Below are positions 10,961 to 20,580 of a stretch of DNA of 23,240 nucleotides, piece by piece (position 1 is the first letter of the stretch; each line of letters begins with the position of its first letter). This DNA is from Saccoglossus kowalevskii (taxonomy: Eukaryota; Hemichordata; Enteropneusta; Harrimaniidae). The notes beneath the pieces were generated by a model that did not search any database, was not told the origin of the DNA, and worked only from the letters and a program-made list of their open reading frames with translations. The position numbers and the translations under genes were made by a program. The stretch is from positions 1,232,603 to 1,255,842 of the forward strand of contig NW_003107089.1 of NCBI RefSeq assembly GCF_000003605.2. The letters are read 5' to 3'.

Positions 10961-11247
10961 TGCAGTGATGCTAGTAGAAGTTTTCGGGTAGTAAAAATGA
11001 CAATTATTTTATAGAAAAAATGTTTTAAACCATATTAAATTATATATTTTATGAAAGCTCATAATTCACACTAGTTAACAATTGATGTTACGTTAGATAA
11101 ACCTTAATGTGGTCACGTGACTGCTAAGTAAATAAATCCTTTGTTGAAGATTCAAATGAGTGCTGTGAACTAATTGAAAGGGATAATGCAATTTTTGAAA
11201 AGAAAAATTTAGAATAAAACATGAGAAACATAACAGCGATCTTGGAT

Positions 11248-11267
11248 AACGTTTTTTTTAAAACGTT
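11248..11267. repeat. AT-rich hairpin
   Basis: Perfect 8-base arms AACGTTTT / AAAACGTT with a four-T loop, about 450 bases beyond the SLC27 stop and past its candidate poly(A) signal. It may be chance in AT-rich DNA. Confidence 0.7.
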
Positions 11268-11462
11268 TTTAATTTTGACCACTGTTTTAAGCATGTTCCA
11301 TTTACGAAAAAGCTTTAAAATGTTCATAGAATACAGTAATTAGATATATAAAATATAAAAAGTTGCATCCCTAATAACAAGAATCGGTAAAACTTGAACA
11401 TATATTAAACGATAAACCGTTTTGGTGACTACGCCGTAATTTCGTCAATTTCATAGCATTTT

Positions 11463-11468
11463 TTTATT
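11463..11468 (-). terminator. Candidate poly(A) signal of the SLC27 gene
   Basis: AATAAA on the minus strand, about 250 bases downstream of the SLC27 stop codon. Placement fits; inferred from the motif alone. Confidence 0.5.
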
Positions 11469-11716
11469 TCAAAAACGACAACAAACAAACAAAACAAATA
11501 CAGGAACTCGTGGCTTTAAGGTCACTGATATTTAAATCGAATATTTAATCATGATATTAAACTGAAAAAAAAATCTTATTTTTACTAGTAAGTACAAGTT
11601 ATTTGTGGAGAACTATGTAGACCGTACTATGCCAATACTAGGGAGAAAAAATCAATTTGTGCGTCTTGACTGTTCTGAACTACATTAGTAATTCAATTAC
11701 CACTTTTCAAGTTGTT

Positions 11717-12027
11717 TTATATTTTTAACTCATTATTGATTATTTGTTTATAAACAACGCTGTCTAAATCAACGTAGGTTTTCTTGTCAAAATTCATAAA
11801 TAACATTGGTTGTTTGATAGACGCAGGATCGAATCCGTCTTTCACCAGTTGTAATTTGGTGTGTTTGTACGTGCCGGTGACTTCTATTTCCTCCATTATC
11901 CTAATAAATTTAGGACATGCGTACATTGGTAAATAACTAGTCACGTGGGAGAACAAGTCACTGGGGTCCATTTGGGCGCCATCTTTGATCGTTATGGCAG
12001 CCATCCCGGCCTTTCCATCCACGTTAC
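11717..12027 (-). CDS. SLC27A2: SLC27 exon 9: C-terminal domain and stop
   Basis: Acceptor CTCCGCAG precedes 12027. The exon encodes [13 protein letters not shown], then [20 protein letters not shown] and [18 protein letters not shown], ending NNELKI before TAA. The YLPxYAxPxFxRI and TGTxKHxK patterns are typical of SLC27 C-termini. It completes a Gly codon with the previous exon. Confidence 0.95.
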
Positions 12028-15000
12028 CTGCGGAGAAAGGTGGTTAATAAGAGTATATTTCATACAAATCAAGAATAATATCATTGAAAAATATATGTAA
12101 ACATAATTTCTACGAACGAGTCGATGAATTGACAAATTCTAAACCACAATTTGAACCCTTTGTGTTAGTGTCCAGTGAAGAGCAAACTGTCACATGAAAA
12201 CAGTTATGCACCTATGTCTACTTTTCAAATCGAGGCATATAACGATTTACCTGATTGGTGGACACTATAATATAATATTGTTAACGTGAATTACTTAATG
12301 TAATTGTTGTGTATGCCATACGACCATCATTGTTTAGAAATATCACCGCACCTTGACGAAACAATGTTAAAAGCATTCTTAGTTCTTACCCTGTACTTCA
12401 ACGCCATAAACATTTGCTTCTTTGATGGCGGGGTATTCTCCAAGAACCTGAGCCACTTCAGTTGTCGCCACATTCTCACCTTTCCACCTTTGGTACGCAA
12501 GAAAGAGGCAATAAATATTATACTATTCCAATACGAAATACATTCATACATCCAATTTAAGTTCTCAAAAAATATCCCTACATTGGTTTATACCGTTACA
12601 GTTCACCATTTCAAACAGTAATAAAATAGTAGAAATACAAGCATACCGTTCTTTGTAAGTTTTTTTCTATTTTCTCAAAATAGAGGTGATCTATGAAAAC
12701 GTCGTTATCGTTGCCGGCTTTGTTGAACTCACCTGAACGTGTCTCCAATACAGTCGCGGAAGTACAAATAATATCCGCTATCCAGAACCATTATGTCACC
12801 ACTGTTGAAATACCGGTCACCTTGTACAAAGACGTTTTCCAGTATCTTCTTCTGTGTATTGGACTTTTCCCCAGCATACCCATCGAAGACAGCCAGTTTG
12901 TCAATACGCGTTATCAACAGGCCTTGCTCGCCTACATAAGGAGACACGTATAATGCCAATCCGATCTGTATTAGCTATTAATTCTGACCACAGTTCCTCA
13001 ATCGGATTTTAGATTTGTGTCATATGTATTAATCATAGTATTAGTAGCATTACTGCGCTTATGTAAATTACATATCAAAATCCATTATGATCTTTGATAG
13101 GTGAACTGCGTGAGATTTTTTTAGAACGTGTGTGTATGATATCACCCGTCATTCTGCCCCGAGCTAGCGCATGAAATAGAGTAATTCACTACCCATGATG
13201 AAACAACACCCTAATCACTGGGTGAATTTTGTCATTATGTTTAATACATACCCAGTGGCACTCTGACACATCTTCCGTCCGGACCTCTGACAGGAAGTGA
13301 CGATTCGTAGTCGAATTCAATAATATCGAACTTCCTTAAGAGCTGACAAAAAGTGTTGAATTTATAATTGTAATACGCCAAATGTAGGAGTGTTAAAAAG
13401 CTGAGCTGTTTTGCCACTTTCTTCGTAATTTTTTACAGCGGGCGCAAACAAGAGTCGGAGAGGAATATAGCGCAATATAGCGAGAGATGTTCTTATTGGC
13501 GCAATCAAATGAATGAATACGATTTGCTACATTTTACTTATTTTCTTTCACTGTTATTAGTATTACCTTTAGTAACGGCGACATTCGTCCAACGGCACCA
13601 ACTCTGCCATCCATGTTACGGAAGAAAACGTTCCCTTCTGTGGCGCCATAAAATTCTCCAATAACTGGAATATTGAATCTGTTCTTGAACTCAGTCCATA
13701 TATCGGGCCGAAGACCATTGCCGATAGCCATGCGCAGTTTATGATTAGTCTCATCCAGGTTCTAATGAATATAAAATGGAAGCCGCTAAGCAGTAACAAA
13801 TACGGTATATATAAAAAAAAAAACCTCCAACTTCTTAACATTTTAATGACAAAGAGCAAGCTTGTTCCTATAGCAACAATGACTTTGTAACACCTTCACC
13901 CAAACACTACATTGAAAGCCTAAACAGGCGGCCATTTTGAATTGAATCAAAAATCATTTTACATATTTATTTTTGTAATGTATAGAAAAAAAACTATTGT
14001 ATAAAAAAAATATAACTTGCAATGTAATCTTGGTCTGAAAGAACACTAAGTCACCCAAACGTAAAGCCAGAATGCTGACTCCATTGTGATAGGGAGTATA
14101 TGTTACCTGTGGCTTGGCTAGGAGGTAACGACATGTCTCGCCAATATACACGATCACGGTTGCGTCAAATTTACGACAGTCCTGCCAGTAATGGGTGGCG
14201 GAAAACTTTTTACTTAACGCCAGTGTTGCACCTGTAAAAAAATACAATATAATCGATCAGATTGGCCTATGGTTCTGAGGAAATGGGCAATCGTGTTTGG
14301 ATAACACGTTCAAGTGTTATCTGAGTGTTCTCAATAATCGTGCAAGAGTCAAATAGATTACGTACACAAAGACCAGTTGGGGACCGGGGGGCTGTTTGGG
14401 GTACTGGACCCCCCCCCCCCCGTTGAAACAATTATTCAATTTGTTTTTGCATAATATAAAATAATCATTAACTTAGTCTGGCGACTTTAATTTTGGACCC
14501 CCCATAAATAAATTCTGTATCCGCCCCTGAAGACGACCCGGCCGCAATGTTCATACAAAGCTGCTGTCTGATAACACATCAGTGCATACGTTTTACATCG
14601 AGCATCTTGCTCCAGGAGGGGGGGGGGCTGTGAATAAAATATGGTGCGCAAGCTGAAATAAAAAACGCGTAAAAAGGGTGTTATTTAATTATTTGACGCG
14701 TGTACGCGTGTATAGTCATAAAGTGTGAAAAAAGGAATCTCATGAATTCATGTTACCTCAACTTGGAAACAGTATGATTTTAGTATGTATATAGGGTATC
14801 TATTTCGAGTTTCTGCACTTTAAAAGGGGTTTACTTTTACCAAAACAAGTACGTGTTTAGAGGTTTTTTTTTAAAGCTATACTTCAGCATGGATACTAGG
14901 TCTGACTTGGAGTACTCCTGGACATCTTGCGTACGATTGACTCGAACAAAGCAATATATGATAACGCCGCGAATGGTGGAATGCGCTCTTACCTCTTGTG

Positions 15001-16910
15001 ACAATGCCTGAAAACGTGATGAGAAAAGCTGAACTGTGGTACAAAGGCAGAGGCGTGTACACAACGTCTTTGTGTGTGATGTAAAATGAATCTAGAACAT
15101 GTACGATCAAAGTCAGTCGTTCGTAAGATATCTTTGCTGGCTTTGGCAGACCTGTATAGGAAAGGTCAAATATTTTAATCCTCATAGCAATCGTATTTCC
15201 TTAGTGGTCACACGTTTTCGCGGTAATAAGGCTGTTCCATCTCTCCTAATTTCTCCCAATACTCAAAGCATCATCCCAGTAAGTCGCGCCCTCTAGCGAC
15301 GAAGCTAGAGCAAAGTTTGGGTAAGCAAAATTCGGCGAGCAAGATTTAGCAAGTCACCGGATCAGATGGACTCTCGCCGTAATGGTGAGGAGCATTTCTC
15401 TTTGAAAATTATAAGGGCACATACTTGATTTCACTCAGCACTAATTTCCAACCTCATGAGCGGAATTCATAACATGCTTAATATAATAATAGCGTACTAG
15501 TACTATACACAGTTATTAAGTTATGGTTTCTATGGTTACCTGTTGTTCCCGAAGTATAGATGTACAGACACACATCCTTGCGTTTGACTCTTCTCAGATA
15601 TCTAGGAATTGCGTCAAATGACGCCTTAGACACGTCACTGTCAATCCAGTGGACACCCTCACTTGTCTGGTCGGTAGAGGGCGTTCCTTTCATCCAAAGT
15701 TTGACGTCGACACTATCTATTTCCAAGATCGCGTCCCTCAGTTCTCTCTCTGTTAAAGCAACACATATCACCGAAACACTGAATCGGAATTATATATAAA
15801 GGTATAAAGTGAAGGCCAAAGTCAACCTACGCCACATCATCTTGTGGTAACAGCATTTGATTCGTGTAGTCATGTCACGGTGTCCTAATTTAGAAGGTAA
15901 AGTGCGTTGAACCATGGACGTACGAGTACATCCATGGTTGAACCGTTATGGAAGGTAGCAGGGACTACTATTTTCCATGGTTTAACTGATCTCAAAGAAA
16001 GCTTTACGTTTTGTAACCACAGTCCTTCTACCGGGTCATTTAATTATAGATACCATGGACGTACTTATTATAATTTAAATTTAAGATTCGAATCTTGTCG
16101 TGAAAAATCAAAACTAAGATCGGGCGGCAACTCAGCCAAGATGAAAGTACGTCTGCCTATTCATAAATTTAAGAAGAGTACAATAGAAAGACAATGCGTC
16201 TTATCAGATGTGAATCACCGTGCAGCGTCCATCTCTAGTACGTCCATGCATGGAAGGTACTATCTACATGGTCCATGCAGATACTAGTACTAAAAAGAGG
16301 TGTACAAAACTAGTTCACAGTTCGTTTATAGACATGGGCCTTTGGTGCATGGGACCAGGGAGCTGTAATGAGATTACAGCTCCCTGATGGGACATAGTAT
16401 TCTAATCGATACCCAACAATACCTATACTCATCTTTGCCCACGACAAGTACCTTCGCATTGCTAACATCAAGGCAGTGTTGTAAAGATTTCGACCTGATG
16501 TTGTAATTGAGAAAAGCACACGAAATACCCAACTTTGCAAAGCCCAGCCACGTCCACAGAAACGCCGGTTCGTTGTACATAAACAACGCTACGGTGTCTC
16601 CACATTTCAGACCGCTGTGCCGTCTCACGAAATTGGCGAACTGGTTCGACAGGTAGTCGAAGTCGGCGTAACTGTATGATTCACTCTGGTACAGGATGCA
16701 CGGCTTTGCTGAGAATTGCCGACTGTGGGCGATCTGCAGGATGTCGTCAACGATCGTGAAGTCTTGTTTTTGGCGGAGAAATACGCTAATGTAAATCCGC
16801 AAGCCCAGCAAAACCTCGGGCAGATCGCGGAACAGAAATGGATAGGTTAAAACGGCGATACAGAACACTGCCAATAACCCCAACAGTATGGTAATCAGCA
16901 ATTCGAACAT
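11717..16910 (-). CDS. SLC27A2: Very-long-chain acyl-CoA synthetase / fatty acid transport protein (SLC27A2/A6-like), complete, 9 exons
   Basis: Members of this family activate long- and very-long-chain fatty acids to acyl-CoA, promote their uptake, and sit in ER, peroxisomal or plasma membranes. Nine exons join in phase to about 623 residues, close to SLC27A2 (about 620). An N-terminal hydrophobic segment (residues 4–26) is followed by the AMP-binding fold: YIYTSGTTG (about 224–232) and [12 protein letters not shown] (about 362–370), YFNSGD (about 462–467) and the FATP/VLACS signature [17 protein letters not shown] (from about 484). The start ATG has A at -3 and precedes the membrane anchor. 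The gene converges on the SLC24 gene and lies head-to-tail with CLPX. Oddity: the usual DRxGDTFR reads DCIGDTFR. The choice among SLC27 paralogues is tentative; the family is certain. Confidence 0.95.
12028..12389 (-). other. SLC27 intron 8 (362 bp)
   Basis: Donor GTAAGA at 12389; acceptor CTCCGCAG. No other signal seen. Confidence 0.85.
12390..12487 (-). CDS. SLC27A2: SLC27 exon 8: FATP signature motif
   Basis: It joins in phase 2 to complete Arg, then [20 protein letters not shown] and [12 protein letters not shown], leaving in phase 1. [12 protein letters not shown] is the most conserved stretch of the FATP/VLACS subfamily and sits in the hinge/C-domain of the acyl-CoA synthetase fold. 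Acceptor CCAAAG; donor GTAAGA. Confidence 0.95.
12733..12931 (-). CDS. SLC27A2: SLC27 exon 7: SGD motif and start of FATP signature
   Basis: It encodes [20 protein letters not shown], then [29 protein letters not shown] and the first two bases of Arg. The acidic residue of SGD contacts the nucleotide ribose in this superfamily. Cys stands where the family normally has Arg in DRxGDTF. Acceptor TTATGTAG; donor GTGAGT. Confidence 0.95.
12932..13251 (-). other. SLC27 intron 6 (320 bp)
   Basis: Donor GTATGT at 13251; acceptor TTATGTAG ending 12932. Nothing else recognised. Confidence 0.85.
13252..13342 (-). CDS. SLC27A2: SLC27 exon 6
   Basis: It encodes [20 protein letters not shown], then [10 protein letters not shown], leaving in phase 1. 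This matches the family segment with PVR..G.C..VP.GE before GLL. Acceptor TTTGTCAG; donor GTATGT. Confidence 0.93.
13567..13761 (-). CDS. SLC27A2: SLC27 exon 5: GNGLR and ATEGN motifs
   Basis: Exactly 65 codons, phase 0 on both sides. It encodes [20 protein letters not shown], then [20 protein letters not shown] and [17 protein letters not shown] is the adenine-binding loop of the adenylate-forming superfamily in its FATP form. Acceptor TTCATTAG; donor GTAATA. Confidence 0.96.
13762..14106 (-). other. SLC27 intron 4 (345 bp)
   Basis: It contains GGCGGCCATTTTGAAT at 13927–13942, a partial match to the repeat core found four times at 22.7–23.2 kb. Otherwise AT-rich. Confidence 0.8.
14107..14231 (-). 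CDS. SLC27A2: SLC27 exon 4
   Basis: It encodes [20 protein letters not shown], then [20 protein letters not shown] and Q. The ATLAL..KFSA..FW.DC.K and VTVI.YIGE..RYL pattern is highly conserved in SLC27. Acceptor TTTTTACAG; donor CAG|GTAACA. Enters phase 1, leaves phase 0. Confidence 0.96.
14232..14992 (-). other. SLC27 intron 3 (761 bp), repeat-rich
   Basis: It contains a C13 run at 14409–14421, a G10 run at 14618–14627, and the second copy of the interspersed repeat at 14814–14915. Donor GTAAGA at 14992. The open frames here have no family features. Confidence 0.8.
14814..14915 (+). repeat. Interspersed repeat, copy 2
   Basis: Same strand and closely similar to 7010–7111, from TGCACTTTAAAAGGGG to CTTGGAGTAC. 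It differs mainly in the T-run length and a few substitutions. It lies 77 bases from SLC27 exon 3. Confidence 0.8.
14993..15151 (-). CDS. SLC27A2: SLC27 exon 3
   Basis: It completes the Gly of SGTTG and encodes [16 protein letters not shown], then [19 protein letters not shown] and SGIVTRG. PLYHS is a conserved substrate-side motif. Acceptor CTATACAG; donor GTAAGA. Family members often have LPKAA(M/V) where this has LPKPAK. Confidence 0.95.
15152..15539 (-). other. SLC27 intron 2 (388 bp)
   Basis: Donor GTAACC at 15539; acceptor CTATACAG. No repeat or coding signal recognised. Confidence 0.85.
15540..15745 (-). CDS. SLC27A2: SLC27 exon 2: AMP-binding P-loop
   Basis: It encodes [18 protein letters not shown], then [15 protein letters not shown] and the first base of Gly. 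YTSGTTG is the ATP/AMP phosphate-binding loop. The acceptor lies in an AGAGAGAG run, so its exact position rests on phase with exon 1. Donor GTAACC. Confidence 0.9.
15910..15939. repeat. 30-nt hairpin with CCATGGACGTAC arms
   Basis: Arms AACCATGGACGTAC and GTACATCCATGGTT, one mismatch, two-base loop. The arm word recurs at 16052–16064 and its inverse near 16239. Confidence 0.85.
16349..16393. mobile_element. 31-bp perfect hairpin flanked by 7-bp direct repeats
   Basis: ATGGGAC at 16349–16355 and again at 16387–16393 flank 16356–16386. That segment has perfect 14-base arms CAGGGAGCTGTAAT / ATTACAGCTCCCTG around GAG. The layout resembles a small palindromic insertion with a target-site duplication. 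It could instead come from templated repair. Mobile origin is inference only. Confidence 0.4.
16423..16910 (-). CDS. SLC27A2: SLC27 exon 1: N-terminal anchor and start of AMP-binding domain
   Basis: It starts at [20 protein letters not shown], a hydrophobic anchor, and continues through [39 protein letters not shown] and [17 protein letters not shown]. The NEPAF.W.WLG and LNYNIR.KSL.HC motifs are diagnostic of SLC27. Two donors keep phase with exon 2: TATAG|GTATTG (exon end 16423, used here) and TGA|GTATAG (exon end 16429, two residues shorter). The start context is ACAATG. Confidence 0.92.
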
Positions 16911-17145
16911 TGTGTTACCACGATATTCGCACCGACACCTTCGTATGGCACTCCCTTTCGAAAATTCGGCCTGCTCTAACGACCACTAACAACAAAGTTT
17001 AAACAGCCCATTAATAACAAAGTTCAGCCGTAGGCCACTATACTGTCTCTCTATCGTGACTGCACATAGACCTCATTGTTCAACTTTCACTCAGTTCGTT
17101 TGTAGCCATGGACTCAAAACGTGAGGTTTACACGTGAGGTTTGTT
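16911..17145 (-). promoter_or_regulatory. Presumed 5' UTR / promoter region of the SLC27 gene
   Basis: Two repeated structures lie upstream of the start codon. A roughly 24-base imperfect duplication (AACTTTGTTRTTARTGG, minus strand) covers about 16978–17025. A perfect direct repeat ACGTGAGGTTT lies at 17119–17129 and 17132–17142 (+ strand), the second overlapping a CACGTG E-box at 17131–17136. No clear TATA box. Promoter function is inferred from position. Confidence 0.25.
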
Positions 17146-20100
17146 GAAACACTTAAAACACATATATAAAACATACAAATTTTACAAGAATTACTGAACC
17201 GCCGAATAGTTGGAGTTACGAACTAAAATCAATGTTGCCCAATAACTCAAGGTTCTGTTAACCACGGTTACTTTTTTATTAACCGTGAATCACCGTACTG
17301 CCTTCATAAACATTTTGCGGTATTCTCGTAATAACCTCATATTCAAAATGTTGTTTGTCGAGTATATATTCTACATAACTTGACAATTTCCAGGGGCAAA
17401 ATGACGCGTGTTTTTTTTATTTGCCAAAGTTTCCTAACAATCGCATGCAAATTAAGTCAGCAATTGTAATGTCAATTGATGATCCGGCAATGATCCGGCC
17501 GGAAACAAGTATTAGTGATTTTCGTGGTTTCGGAGCGTGATGATTAAATTTAATAACATATGCTTGCTTTACATTACTAAACTGTTTTAATTCTATAATT
17601 TCTATTATTTTGAGCAAGGACAAGGTCCTGTACCGGGACATAGTCGCTCCATCCCATAGACATCCATGCATTGAGACGAATAGATCGTCAGGCCCCTGTG
17701 TTCTCATCATTTTATTATTGGGAGGAAAAGCTTTATACTAATAAGAAAAATTTCAGGATACCGCAAAGTATGCACTCAGACAGTACGTCGCTGCATCAAC
17801 CTCCGCTGCGTGTTGGTCGATACTCTCGCTGTACTGTCTTCGTGTATACTTTTCGGTATCCTCATAATGACCTCAATAGTATTTGGATGTAATACTTCAA
17901 ATTTAACAGCATGTATAACTTTTCCATTTATACCAAATATAACTATCATTCTTAGAGCATCTAGAGGGTATTCTATCAAACCAATTTACCCCTGTAGGTC
18001 CATTTTTATGAGTTTTTTTTGGGAGGAGGGAGAGTTGTGGTAAAAAACACCCCAATGGTAGACAAACTGCAATTTACTTCTTGGTACATGGTAGAAATTC
18101 AAATAAACATTGCCTGCAAAATTCGCTCTAGGGAGGGGGAGGGTTCGACCGTATCAGCACTTCCTGATCTATAATTTGGACGAACCAAATGTATATTGAG
18201 TGAAGTAACAAAAACGCAATGATGTACAATAACTGACAGTGTTCACATTTATTAATTTCAAGTTTGACATTACTGCATATATTGTGATGTGCATTTTGAA
18301 AGATCTAGGGGTGAATTACCCTCGTAGTCACACGCCACACACAAGTGATTGAAAATTCAATAAATGTAGAATATACATAAAACTGCATCACAGTGACTAG
18401 AGATTTATTCTGAAAAGAAATTTAAAAATGGAAGCTACACCATGTACATGTAATCAATGTTAGCATGTATGCAGTAATACATGTATAGCTTCATTGAAGA
18501 GATATGTCATGATTAGTAAACAATATTAAGTTTGAATGTATCATAAACATAGATTTGATCTACAAGAAAAGGTAGGAGGAGGCATACATTGTTTTTGGGA
18601 TGGGTTCTATGCGGCGTATACAGCGCATGCAAAATCAGAACCAGGGTATTTGTTTATCTGAAATGCGAACATGCACTGGGGTGTTTCAACACACTGAGGC
18701 ACAGTTGCGGCTCTGTGGATGCAGTAAATCGGTGACATTGCAACATAGTACTAGGATACCATGATCTGTGCAATGTACACAACTCGTATCATTTTTTTTT
18801 GCTCGATATCAATGCAAAAACACTTTTGAGATATTTTATCTAAAGCTTTCCTAAGTTAAAAGTTTGTCATGGTTACATAACATAACCCAAACATCCTTTC
18901 TTTGTGAGAAGTTTATATTTATTCAGAAGAGAGAATATATATATATATAAATCGAATTCATAGTTGTAAAACTAACTGATAAGTAAAATATTCTCAAATG
19001 ACATTTCAAAATACAGCAATTCCTACATTGGCTAAAGTATTTGTTTGAAGACACCATATCATAAGTTAATTTTATCCAATATACCTGGCCTCTCATTCTA
19101 AACAGGAAGTTTCGTTGAACCCATACAGGTAATTAAACTCGTTGAAGCACTTGTGTCAGCTGCAGTAGATCACAAGCAGGATTTGGAATCATGTGATATT
19201 TTGAATGAGTCTTCCAGTTGGTGATGTCATCAAACTATTATCGTATGAAACCTCTACAAAGTGTCCATTTGATTTGAGAGTTGAATAATTGCTACCATAT
19301 TATATATATCATCTCAAAATGACTATACCACTTAAAATCCTCTCGCATATTTCTTTAGGTATCAACTCTCCAAAAAAATTTACATATGATCTTCTAATAT
19401 TAAAATAAATGACATTCGAGAGAAACAAAAATTACTCGCACTAGACAAAACAAATCAATTACCAAAACAATACATTTAAATATTTGTATAGCAAGTCAGT
19501 TTCAATATTATTTGTGAATAACTATATGCAAAGAAAAAAAAATATTTTGTTTTTTTTTAATCTGATTAAAACAGAACATCCCTTGTAGTCGATTTTCAGT
19601 ACGGACTGCAATGTAGCTAATCAATACTGACCACACATGTGTGTTGTTAAAATGAATCATCTGAATTCTTCAGAATTTTTATTCTTGTATATATAGGAAA
19701 TGTCATCCACAATGACACAAGTAGTGGTGTGCCATTTTTAAGTTAAAACATGTAAATCGCTTTAGTTCTGAAATGGAATCGGGGCAGACAATAGAGCATT
19801 CAAACAGCTAAACCTTCAATTTTAACATTCAGAATAATAGAAACATGTAGCAGTTTCAGACTTTCTTGTACAGTAAAACTTTGCAGATTATAAAAAAAAT
19901 AAAAATAAAATAACACGATGACAAAGCGAGGGGGTTACCACCTGTGCATTTGGCAGATAGCCATAGTGTGTCGTTGATTACAAACAAGCATCTACCCATG
20001 AGCCTTTGTGTTTTTATCATGCGCTGCTTGGGACCCGATTCCCGAGCGTGCACGGGTGACAACCCCTCCCCTTTAATATGAAACAGTAACCAAACTACTT

Positions 20101-20384
20101 CATCATTTACCACTGATTAAAGAAAAAAAGAGAAATCCGGCCTTGATGATCAAAATACAGCAGAAATCAGTTCAGCTTGACCGTTGAAAATGAGCAGCAT
20201 GCAACTTTTTGTTTTGTTTGATAATTTACTAAAACAATAACTGGAAGCTTATCAAGGTACAGTCAGTAAAATATTGTATCAATAAGAATCTGTCAACAAA
20301 CAGGTAACATGAATTTATAATCATCGTAGCTACATTATCTCTGACTTTTTTTTGAGTCAGTTTGTGTTGTTGTCTAAACACTAC
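17146..20384. other. Intergenic DNA between SLC27 5' end and CLPX 3' end
   Basis: No exon recognised. The open frames near 17400–18050 lack family motifs and overlap on opposite strands. From about 18200 rightwards the sequence is AT-rich with several minus-strand AATAAA words, so a longer CLPX 3' UTR could extend into it. A short (TA)n run lies near 18935. Confidence 0.7.
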
Positions 20385-20390
20385 TTTATT
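20385..20390 (-). terminator. Candidate poly(A) signal of CLPX
   Basis: The first AATAAA I see on the minus strand downstream of the CLPX stop, about 190 bases away. The sequence 20391–20580 would then be 3' UTR. Confidence 0.4.
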
Positions 20391-20580
20391 TTGGCTCATT
20401 TCATTTAAAATACAAACACTGTCATCCATTTGTCAAACTACACTGATTTCGCTGTGATAAAAGAAATAAATTTGTGTTAATAATTCTGTGTGTGTTTTTA
20501 GCCAAATTAAAAGACTTTTTTAAAGTTTGATATAATCAGATTTAATAGCAAAGTAAGGCATTGTAGGGTGGTTAGTAATA

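Larger units (their letters stand above)
10026..11716. other. Tail-to-tail spacer between the SLC24 and SLC27 genes
   Basis: The two genes converge here. The left part should be SLC24 3' UTR and the right part SLC27 3' UTR, with under 1 kb between their first candidate poly(A) signals. It contains a 19-nt palindrome at 10206, an ordered pentanucleotide repeat at 10906 and an AT hairpin at 11248. No convincing coding sequence. Confidence 0.75.
15746..16422 (-). other. SLC27 intron 1 (about 677 bp) with dyad cluster and hairpin
   Basis: Its core, 15910–16290, has many direct and inverted CCATGGACGTAC-type words, and 16349–16393 holds a perfect hairpin between 7-base direct repeats. The 126-codon open frame at 15907–16287 on the + strand looks like a by-product of these repeats. 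Confidence 0.75.

Noticed and set aside
15907-16287. 126-codon open frame on the + strand in SLC27 intron 1
   Set aside because: It is antisense to the intron, overlaps the dyad cluster, and its protein has no recognisable motif or domain. Repeats explain the open frame.
17417-18043. Overlapping open frames on both strands upstream of SLC27
   Set aside because: They contradict each other, and none shows conserved residues, splice logic or a family match.
18140-18160. GGTTCGACC resembling a tRNA/SINE B box
   Set aside because: No matching A box or cloverleaf is visible nearby, so a tRNA or SINE call is not supported.
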